From Sulfurovum sp. (GTDB lineage: Bacteria; Campylobacterota; Campylobacteria; Campylobacterales; Sulfurovaceae), in NCBI GenBank assembly GCA_015493425.1, contig WGDG01000169.1, positions 1 to 6,034 of the forward strand: a stretch of DNA of 6,034 nucleotides, read 5' to 3'. Shown piece by piece: positions 1 to 5,079 of this stretch. The notes under the pieces were generated by a model, which made no database searches, had not been told where the DNA came from, and worked only from the letters and a program-made list of their open reading frames with translations. Each line of letters begins with the position of its first letter. Position 1 is the stretch's first letter. A program made the translations under genes and the position numbers.

Positions 1-34
1 GTTGAAGCCTAATAAGTAATTGGAGAGTAAAGCA

Positions 35-619
35 GTGATCGTAGATGGCAAAATTTTTGGGCCATATCAAGCATTCTATATCCAAAGCATGCTTTTTAAT
101 TGCCAATCAGCTGCCCGTTCTATTGCACGTCTCGATCCAGTATTTGAGAAACTCCCTCACGAAGTGACTGAAGAATATCTCAGGAATTTACCTACCCACA
201 CCATACTGAATGAGTTGCAAAACATTGTAGTACAAGGCGCTGCACTTTCACGTTACTTCTGGCCTGTTCGTAAAGGGCATGAAGAACGAGGCAGGCATCT
301 CCGTGAAGCGTTTAATGTAAATGACGGCAATCCTTTACAGGCTAGAGAATTACGAAATGCCATTGAGCACTTTGATGAACGGTTAGACGTTTATTTGTCA
401 TCTGGGCTAGTCGGTTATATATTCCCGGAATTTGTAGGGTCTCGTCCAAATGAGGATGGCGTTGCAGGACATTTTTTCCGTGCATACTTTGTCGATTGCG
501 GCATATTCCGTCTGCTCGATGGTGAATACATAATTGAACCACTTATGGATGAAATTTTACGTCTTAGTGCAGCATTACAAGAAGCTGATTCTAATGGAAG
601 TAACTTTCCAAGTACATAA
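35..619 (+). CDS. HEPN-like domain protein, possible RNase or defence-related
   Basis: Encodes about 194 residues. I chose the GTG at 35 because a GGAGAG ribosome site (22-27) lies 7 bases upstream; the same frame also opens at a TTG at 20, directly after a TAA, but that start would bury the ribosome site. The protein looks mostly helical. Around residues 107-112 it reads RNAIEH, followed by FDERLD: this is the R-x4-6-H signature of HEPN domains, with the polar residue (Asn) that usually follows the Arg in RNase-active members. No signal peptide or membrane segment is visible, so it is probably cytoplasmic. HEPN proteins include toxin RNases, abortive-infection proteins and non-catalytic helical domains. 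No nucleotidyltransferase antitoxin or other partner follows it; the upstream side is outside the window. I recognise only the motif and do not know the family. Role in RNA cleavage is inference. Confidence 0.75.
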   Translation: MIVDGKIFGPYQAFYIQSMLFNCQSAARSIARLDPVFEKLPHEVTEEYLRNLPTHTILNELQNIVVQGAALSRYFWPVRKGHEERGRHLREAFNVNDGNPLQARELRNAIEHFDERLDVYLSSGLVGYIFPEFVGSRPNEDGVAGHFFRAYFVDCGIFRLLDGEYIIEPLMDEILRLSAALQEADSNGSNFPST

Positions 620-625
620 CAAACC

Positions 626-660
626 AAAGGAGACCAATCTAAAACCCGTGGTGGCCTTTT
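626..660 (+). terminator. weak terminator-like stem-loop after the HEPN-like gene
   Basis: Seven bases after the stop codon, AAAGG-AG-ACCA (626-636) can pair with TGGT-GG-CCTTT (649-659) around a 12-base loop, with a 2x2 internal mismatch. The 3' arm runs into TTTT, but there is no long U tract, so it is at best a weak intrinsic terminator. Confidence 0.35.
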
Positions 661-677
661 GATTGCTCATTATAACG

Positions 678-811
678 TTAGAAACGGAACATTTCAACCA
701 AAGTATCTGCAATTTCTACTGCTTTCTCTTCTGTAAGGCTGCCTGTTTTTTTGACAAGCCGGCTTTTGTCAATTGATCTAACAGTACCAAACCTTTTTTG
801 TCTTGAAACAT
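678..811 (-). pseudogene. possible frameshifted small ORF
   Basis: On the minus strand an ATG at 811 opens MFQDKKGLVLLDQLTKAGLS and runs into a run of seven A (746-752 on the plus strand). In the same frame it stops at TAG (716-718) after 31 residues. Shifting by one base at the A7 run continues as TGSLTEEKAVEIADTLVEMF and ends at TAA (678-680). One extra A would give an uninterrupted 44-residue protein. The helical, charged pattern on both sides of the break is protein-like. There is no good ribosome site before the ATG, and the span is short enough to arise by chance. It could be a decayed gene, a slippage-controlled gene, a sequencing indel, or nothing. Confidence 0.22.
751..772. repeat. 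interrupted palindrome with GCCGGC centre, possible operator
   Basis: TTGACAA (751-757) and TTGTCAA (766-772) are perfect 7-bp inverted arms around GCCGGC plus TT. Neither strand has a T tract directly after the palindrome (the T run at 746-752 precedes it on the plus strand), so it is not an ordinary terminator. It lies about 105 bp before the symporter start codon, so a regulator-binding site is possible. It also overlaps the possible minus-strand small ORF, which offers a second explanation. Confidence 0.35.
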
Positions 812-877
812 GATTTTGGGTAGAAAAACAAGGAAAAGAGGGTATTATTAAACAAACTTGAATTTTGAGGAATCTTC

Positions 878-2422
878 ATGCACTCAGCTTTCAGCACACT
901 TGACTGGATGGTTTTTGGCAGCTACTTTTTGGTGTTGGCACTCACCGGTGTACTTTTTTCCCGCATAAAAATCGAAAACTCGCGTGACTACTTTGTCGGG
1001 GGCAACAGTGTTCCTATGTTCGCTGCAGCAATGTCTGTACTGGCTACCTCTCAGTCGGCAGCTACCTTTTTGGGCGGACCTGAGTACAGCTATTCCAAAG
1101 ATCTGACTTTTCTTGGCTTCTATGCTTCGGCATTTCTTGCCGTATGGTTTGTTGCCCGTGTGCTGATTCCCCGTTTTTATGCCATCAATGCCGTGACGGT
1201 CTATGAACTGCTGGAGAAGCGTTACGGAAGTACGGCAAAGAAGCAGGCAGGTGTGATGTTTCTTGTCGGACGTCTTTTTGCCAGCGGTGCGCGCCTCTAC
1301 ATCGGTGCGCTTGCCATCTCAATGATTCTCTTTCTTGACATTGCTGCCACACATGTGGCGCTTTCCATTGTCATTTTGATGGGTGGTGCGCTGGCGTATG
1401 CCTATTTTGGTGGTGTAAAGTCGATCATCTTCTCTGACATCATCCAGGCCGTTACCTACATCGGTGCCGGAGTGGCAGTCCTTATATATCTGTATATTTC
1501 GCTCAATACCGACTTTGTCACTGTGGTCAGTACCCTTGAAGCGGACGGAAAGCTGCGGCTGATAGATACTTCATTGAGTGGGAGCTTCAGTATATGGGCA
1601 CTGCTTGGCGGCTGGTTGCTTCTGAATATTGCCGCCTATGGGCTCGATCAGGACATGACACAGCGTGCGCTTACCTGTAAAAATGCCAAAGAGGCGCAGA
1701 AATCGCTGATGCTGAGTATTTACATGACCATACCGGTTGCGCTGCTTTTTCTCTTTATTGGTCTGCTTCTTTACCTCTTTTACCACCATCCGGAGCTTTC
1801 GGGTATGGGTAAAGGTGTGGTACAAAAATTTGACGGAGAGAAAATTACCATCTTTATGTATTATATTCTTCATGAAATGCCTGAAGGGATGCGCGGACTG
1901 GTTACCGTCGGTGCCGTTGCCGCGGCACTCAGCAGCTCCAACTCGGTATTGGGTGCCATGGCTTCGGTGGCGGTTGAAGACCTTTACCGTCCCTGGAGAG
2001 AAAAGCGTGCGAGGGCATCAGAATCACACTATGTCAGAGCAGGACGTTTGGCAGTGCTTCTTTTTGCTGTAGCATTGAGTATCATGGCAATGCTCAGCTA
2101 CTACTGGCAACGCTATACTGACCTGCCGCTTCTGAGCTTCGCGCTTGGTGTCATGGCATTTGCCTATACCGGACTGCTCGGTGTTTACGGTGCCGCACTC
2201 TTTACCAACCGCGGAAACCGCATGACCGTACCCCTTGCACTCCTCGGCGGCTTTCTGACTGTGTTGCTGCTGCAACCCTATATGCTTGGTGCCGTGTTTG
2301 ATTTTAAAATGGGATTTGCGTGGCAGATCATGGTAGGAACGGTGGTGGCGTTTGGGGTGATGCTTATGGGAAAAGATGCAGGGTGCATAAACAGGCACCA
2401 TATGCAATATGGGCAATCGTAG
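878..2422 (+). CDS. sodium:solute symporter (SSS/SLC5 family)
   Basis: A complete 514-residue inner-membrane transporter; the family usually runs 480-550 residues with about 13 membrane helices, and hydrophobic segments occur along the whole protein. Family features visible: SRDYFVGGNSVP near residue 35, the AMSVLATSQSAATFLGGP stretch of the first core helix, DQDMTQRAL at 257-265, and a Ser-rich core helix around 347-372 (AAALSSSNSVL, then EDLYRP), the region that supplies hydroxyl ligands to the Na2 sodium site in characterised members. The ATG at 878 has GAGG at 867-870, 7 bases upstream. A possible -10 TATTAT sits at 843-848 without a convincing -35. The gene converges on the next minus-strand gene with only 14 bases between stop codons. 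Substrate cannot be assigned from sequence; a cell-wall sugar is conceivable because anmK lies nearby, but this is inference. Confidence 0.93.
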   Translation: MHSAFSTLDWMVFGSYFLVLALTGVLFSRIKIENSRDYFVGGNSVPMFAAAMSVLATSQSAATFLGGPEYSYSKDLTFLGFYASAFLAVWFVARVLIPRFYAINAVTVYELLEKRYGSTAKKQAGVMFLVGRLFASGARLYIGALAISMILFLDIAATHVALSIVILMGGALAYAYFGGVKSIIFSDIIQAVTYIGAGVAVLIYLYISLNTDFVTVVSTLEADGKLRLIDTSLSGSFSIWALLGGWLLLNIAAYGLDQDMTQRALTCKNAKEAQKSLMLSIYMTIPVALLFLFIGLLLYLFYHHPELSGMGKGVVQKFDGEKITIFMYYILHEMPEGMRGLVTVGAVAAALSSSNSVLGAMASVAVEDLYRPWREKRARASESHYVRAGRLAVLLFAVALSIMAMLSYYWQRYTDLPLLSFALGVMAFAYTGLLGVYGAALFTNRGNRMTVPLALLGGFLTVLLLQPYMLGAVFDFKMGFAWQIMVGTVVAFGVMLMGKDAGCINRHHMQYGQS

Positions 2423-2436
2423 AGGTTATCAGACTT

Positions 2437-2841
2437 TTATACTTCATCCAAAAATCCTTTACAGTCATCCAAGATTTGATTCAGGGTGTTTGGTGAGAAT
2501 TCGAAACTTCCACTTAAACTGTAATCGACGGTGTTGGAATATCCGCAGTATGCATCACCTATGGTGAAGTTAAGTAGAATATTCCCGTTCGGTATCTGTA
2601 CAAATTCAATAAAACTGTCGTATATCCCTTCCAGTTTTGGAATGACTGTTTTATCCGTTATAAACATCTCCAGCGTCTGGACAAATGTTTGCAGGTTCAA
2701 AAACTGTAGATCAATGTTTTCCCCTGTAAATTTACCATGCTTAATATCGACGGATACGTTCATGCTGAATGAGGTATAGTATTGGTCTTGATAGGTGATT
2801 ATCTCAACTGATTGGTTACTGTCAATAGATACGATTTTCAT
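2437..2841 (-). CDS. hypothetical protein, possibly immunity-like
   Basis: Encodes 134 residues from the ATG at 2841. A longer reading from a GTG at 2901 would overlap the upstream gene by 47 bases and lacks a ribosome site, so I reject it. The start is 13 bases downstream of the upstream stop, so the pair is probably one operon. The protein is acidic, soluble, with no signal peptide or membrane helix. It alternates beta-type stretches with a helix (about 47-62, LNLQTFVQTLEMF) and ends with SFEFSPNTLNQILDDCKGFL. This arrangement (helix, Gly-rich beta hairpins, then a D/S-x-T-L-x-x-I helix) recalls small immunity-type proteins such as the WapI-like group, but I do not recognise the family firmly. 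No toxin gene is visible beside it. The region is visibly more AT-rich than the symporter and anmK. Confidence 0.8.
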   Translation of the reverse strand: MKIVSIDSNQSVEIITYQDQYYTSFSMNVSVDIKHGKFTGENIDLQFLNLQTFVQTLEMFITDKTVIPKLEGIYDSFIEFVQIPNGNILLNFTIGDAYCGYSNTVDYSLSGSFEFSPNTLNQILDDCKGFLDEV

Positions 2842-2854
2842 CCTTCGTTTGCCC

Positions 2855-3589
2855 TTATGCTTCTGCCAGAATCTTTTTGACAAAAGACTGCTTTTGTGCA
2901 CGACGTATCTGCTTAACAGGCCAAAGCAGTTTCCATGTCAGCAAGTAGGCACCTTTAAGAGTCATTTCTCTAAGGCCATCTTTGGCATCTTTTTGCAGAT
3001 ACCCTTTTTTTATGAGTTCATCCTGTTCTTTATTGAGATAGTCAGCAATAGTTTCCAGTTCTTTTCCTTTAGGTAAGGTTGTCGGGGTTTTCGAGGAAAG
3101 GTAAGATGCAATGATTTTTTCGGTAATGGAAACAAGTTCGGAGACACTTTTGATATCGGGAAAAGGGAATGTAACTTTTTTGGGAGAAGGTGGGAATACG
3201 GAATCCATCGAGGCATTCAACACATCAATCGTGGTATCATCCTCAAAATGCTGACTCACTTCGACGTAGATCAGGGTCTGTACATTAGAGGTGCTTATCT
3301 GTGTTAAAAGTATTGAGAGCTTCTTTTCATCATGAACAAAAAGCATAAAGCATGTTTTCGTTTGTTTTAACGCAAATTCAGAAGCATCAATATAACGAAA
3401 ACCGTTTGTCTCGATTTCATCTGCCAATTCATGGAAGCGCGCTTCGGTCTCTTCCAAAACGCTTTCCTTGGGAATCGAGTGTAGTCTAAATCGTTCGGGC
3501 TGCTTGTTTTGGCTGTAGACTAACAGTGGTGCAAGGCCATACATCCCGCTGAAACCAAGCCCGACAATATTGAGTAGTGTGTCAAACAT
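2855..3589 (-). CDS. hypothetical protein with N-terminal membrane-like segment
   Basis: Encodes 244 residues. The ATG at 3589 has AAGGA six bases upstream and a TATAAT -10 box at 3617-3622. Residues 4-25 (LLNIVGLGFSGMYGLAPLLV) form a hydrophobic segment that could anchor the protein. A helix follows (about 44-62), then beta-rich sequence (76-110), then EVSQHFEDDTTIDVLNASMD (110-129) and the Pro-rich PPSPKKVTFPFPD (133-145), then two helical regions. The C-terminal part (about 195-235) is basic and aromatic (WKLLWPVKQIRRAQKQ) and may lie on the membrane surface. The pattern F-x-D-[DG]-T before a Pro-rich strand recalls unnamed bacterial proteins that I have seen without function. It is first in the tight pair with the 134-residue gene, so the two may act together. 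No function is assigned. Confidence 0.85.
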   Translation of the reverse strand: MFDTLLNIVGLGFSGMYGLAPLLVYSQNKQPERFRLHSIPKESVLEETEARFHELADEIETNGFRYIDASEFALKQTKTCFMLFVHDEKKLSILLTQISTSNVQTLIYVEVSQHFEDDTTIDVLNASMDSVFPPSPKKVTFPFPDIKSVSELVSITEKIIASYLSSKTPTTLPKGKELETIADYLNKEQDELIKKGYLQKDAKDGLREMTLKGAYLLTWKLLWPVKQIRRAQKQSFVKKILAEA

Positions 3590-3616
3590 TCTTTTTCCTT
3601 TTTGTAATGATACATT

Positions 3617-3622
3617 ATTATA
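3617..3622 (-). promoter_or_regulatory. -10 box (TATAAT) for the 244-residue gene
   Basis: A perfect TATAAT on the minus strand, 27 bases before the ATG at 3589, with a purine-rich ribosome site in between. A start about 7 bases downstream would leave a leader of roughly 20 nt. No clear -35 hexamer lies 16-18 bp upstream, which is common for Campylobacterota sigma-70 promoters. Confidence 0.55.
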
Positions 3623-3659
3623 TCCAAAGAGGGTAAGAAAGGATTATCGTTGACCGATA

Positions 3660-4238
3660 TTACCTGCAAAACCCATACTCCCGCCATGCGGCAGGACGGT
3701 AGTAGTAGCGGTCAAAAAGTCCTCTGCCACGTACACGGTCGCGGTAGGTGTAGCTGTAGTCGTAGCGGTAGAATACCCCTTCAAAAAAGTAGCCGTAACG
3801 GTTGAAATAGCCGTAATAGAACCCGTCACGGTCAAAAAAACCTGCTCTGTCATAGCGGTAGGCAAGTACCCATCCACGTCTGCTATAGCGATGTGCTCTT
3901 TCAAACTGGCGTTTTGGAATGTATCTGCCGTAGTATCTCTCACCATTGTAATAACGGTTATTATCATACCATTTGTTTTGTAAACGGTAGCGGTTATGAT
4001 GTACCGGTACAGGGGCTATAGTGCGGCTGAGATATGGTTTGGTATGGCGCGCCTGTACGTGTTTGAATGCCCGCTTTGTTTTAAATGTACGTTTTTGTGC
4101 ATGGTGTGAGGTGTAGTAGCGGTCAAGTTTGCTGATGTCAACCTTTTCAATAACTTCATGATTGCTTTGTGCCTGAAGTGTTTGCAAAGAAAAAAGCAGT
4201 ACCAGTGCTGCCAAAAGATGTTTGTATGTCAGTTTCAT
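3660..4238 (-). CDS. secreted Tyr/Arg-rich low-complexity protein
   Basis: Encodes 192 residues from the ATG at 4238, six bases after AAAGGA; a second ATG at 4241 and a TTG at 4244 precede it but sit too close to that site. Residues 1-23 form a signal peptide (KHLLAALVLLFSLQTLQA, likely cut after Ala23), so the protein is exported. By hand count, residues 84-192 hold about 24 Tyr and 23 Arg out of 109, together over 40 percent. Three short motifs of the form [DN]R-x-G-[FY]-[FY] occur at 130-135, 136-141 and 146-151, suggesting repeated short beta strands. Residues 26-80 are rich in His, Lys and Arg. The mature protein should be strongly basic and could bind acidic polymers (LPS, extracellular polysaccharide, nucleic acid), or support Tyr-based cross-links; these are guesses. 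I do not recognise the family. Other frames across this gene are long only because of its biased composition. Confidence 0.82.
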   Translation of the reverse strand: MKLTYKHLLAALVLLFSLQTLQAQSNHEVIEKVDISKLDRYYTSHHAQKRTFKTKRAFKHVQARHTKPYLSRTIAPVPVHHNRYRLQNKWYDNNRYYNGERYYGRYIPKRQFERAHRYSRRGWVLAYRYDRAGFFDRDGFYYGYFNRYGYFFEGVFYRYDYSYTYRDRVRGRGLFDRYYYRPAAWREYGFCR

Positions 4239-4280
4239 CATCAATCCTTTATATGTGATAGGGGTATTGTAAAAAGTTTT

Positions 4281-4328
4281 TGTGAATGATTTGTGGGGAA
4301 ACTGTGGGGTAATTGTGGAGTTGTGCGG
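4281..4328 (-). repeat. 11-bp-phased TGTG (CACA) motif array
   Basis: On the plus strand TGTGAAT (4281), TGTGGGG (4292), TGTGGGG (4303) and TGTGGAG (4314) begin exactly 11 bp apart, followed by TGTGCGG at 4322 (8 bp on). On the minus strand the first copy reads TCATTCACA, identical to the Helicobacter pylori DnaA-box consensus as I recall it; the others (CCCCACA, CTCCACA) resemble weaker DnaA boxes. The array lies between the reductase stop codon and the start of the secreted-protein gene, possibly in the leader of the latter. It may be a DnaA or repressor binding cluster, or a simple short tandem repeat. Confidence 0.5.
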
Positions 4329-4332
4329 CTAT

Positions 4333-4338
4333 ATTATA
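4333..4338 (-). promoter_or_regulatory. possible -10 box upstream of the secreted-protein gene
   Basis: TATAAT on the minus strand, about 95 bases before the ATG at 4238. No good -35 box is visible. If used, the leader of roughly 88 nt would carry the phased CACA array. A weaker alternative, TACAAT, lies closer to the gene at about 4266-4271. Confidence 0.35.
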
Positions 4339-4368
4339 AAGAGAATGCCGATACACGGTCTGAAAGCG

Positions 4369-4992
4369 TTAAGGCTTCAGAACAAGCTGCGCTTCGATAT
4401 GGTCGTCCTTTTGTTCCCATGCACAATCATATCCGCGGTATGCAGCAATCTTTTCGAGGTTCAAAGCTTCCTGTTCACGCTCTACGATGACGGTAAGCGT
4501 GTCGCCTTTATAGCCGTTGAGCACTGCTTTGACCTGGTGCATCATATCGGGAACCGGCAGGCCTCGGCGTGGGTCAAGCGGCATGCCGCGTGTGTCGAGT
4601 ACACCGTTTTTGAGGTTTTTGGGAACCTGATACTCTTCCATGAGACGTTTTGAAGAGGCTTTCCACTGCTCTTTGCTCAAGTCTGCCGGGCCAAAGAGCG
4701 CACAGTGGCAGGTGCCGTACTCTGCGATTTCATCTTCAATGTATTCGCACGGACACATCATTTTCCTATCAAGTGCCTTGTCCCCTGAGGGTTCGAAACA
4801 GGGGCAGTAACGTTTGCCGAAGGTCTCTTCCATCTCACAAAGGTTGCTTTTGAGGTTGGTCGCCATCATCCAGCTTGGATTGATAGCGTAACCCTTTTGT
4901 TCACAAAATTTCTCCATCCACTTCTGCTGTTTTTTTGCTGCATCTTTGTATTTGAAATAGTCTTTGAAAAAACCGATCATCATGTTTATCAT
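4369..4992 (-). CDS. ferredoxin-thioredoxin reductase catalytic domain fused to TusA-like domain
   Basis: Encodes 207 residues. The ATG at 4992 has AGGGG (5000-5004) seven bases upstream; later Met codons lack this. Residues 25-100 carry the reductase signature: CPC (63-65), CPC (80-82) and CHC (95-97) followed by ALF. By analogy with the Synechocystis enzyme, Cys63, 80, 82 and 95 should bind a [4Fe-4S] cluster and Cys65 and 97 form the redox-active disulfide that passes electrons to thioredoxin-like partners. Residues about 130-207 (LDTRGMPLD..., GLPVPDMMHQ, GDTLTVIV, IAAYRGYDC) follow the TusA/SirA sulfur-carrier fold, but the position of the catalytic Cys in the CPxP motif is Leu (LPVP). 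No variable-subunit gene is nearby. The protein probably works in cytoplasmic thiol/disulfide chemistry; the TusA-like part may be a docking domain. Domain one is firm, domain two moderate. Confidence 0.9.
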   Translation of the reverse strand: MINMMIGFFKDYFKYKDAAKKQQKWMEKFCEQKGYAINPSWMMATNLKSNLCEMEETFGKRYCPCFEPSGDKALDRKMMCPCEYIEDEIAEYGTCHCALFGPADLSKEQWKASSKRLMEEYQVPKNLKNGVLDTRGMPLDPRRGLPVPDMMHQVKAVLNGYKGDTLTVIVEREQEALNLEKIAAYRGYDCAWEQKDDHIEAQLVLKP

Positions 4993-5024
4993 CTGTGTGC
5001 CCCTATGCTTTAAAAATATTGCGT

Positions 5025-5054
5025 ATCATAGCATATCCTTCCAAACAGCGGCAA
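5025..5054 (-). promoter_or_regulatory. sigma-70-type promoter for the reductase gene
   Basis: On the minus strand TTGCCG (5049-5054) and TATGAT (5025-5030) are separated by 18 bp, matching the consensus at 4 of 6 and 5 of 6 positions. A start near 5018 would leave a leader of about 26 nt with the AGGGG site. It lies back to back with the anmK -10 box. Confidence 0.45.
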
Positions 5055-5066
5055 GGGGCTTTAGGC

Positions 5067-5072
5067 TATAAT
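5067..5072 (+). promoter_or_regulatory. -10 box (TATAAT) overlapping the start of anmK
   Basis: A perfect TATAAT ends 7 bases before the ATG at 5080, so transcription would begin at or next to that A, giving a leaderless or nearly leaderless mRNA. No clear -35 lies upstream. The alternative in-frame ATG at 5071 lies inside the box and could not be used from this promoter. Confidence 0.4.
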
Positions 5073-5079
5073 GGCTTTT

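Noticed and set aside
612..685. TAAC near the HEPN-like stop and AACGTTAG near 675 suggest an integron attC site, making the gene a cassette
   Set aside because: The ends do not fit RYYYAAC/GTTRRRY and the arms between them are strongly unequal (about 5 against 18 bases).
2398..2412. CCATAT-GCA-ATATGG inverted repeat at the end of the symporter gene as a terminator
   Set aside because: The stem is short and AT-rich and no T tract follows on either strand.
2437..2901. 154-residue version of the small acidic protein starting at GTG 2901
   Set aside because: It overlaps the upstream gene by 47 bases, lacks a ribosome site, and the ATG at 2841 fits the operon spacing.
3644..3967. 107-residue Thr/Ala/Val-rich minus-strand reading overlapping the secreted-protein gene
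   Set aside because: It has no signal or ribosome site of its own and arises from the biased Tyr/Arg codons of the real gene in another frame.
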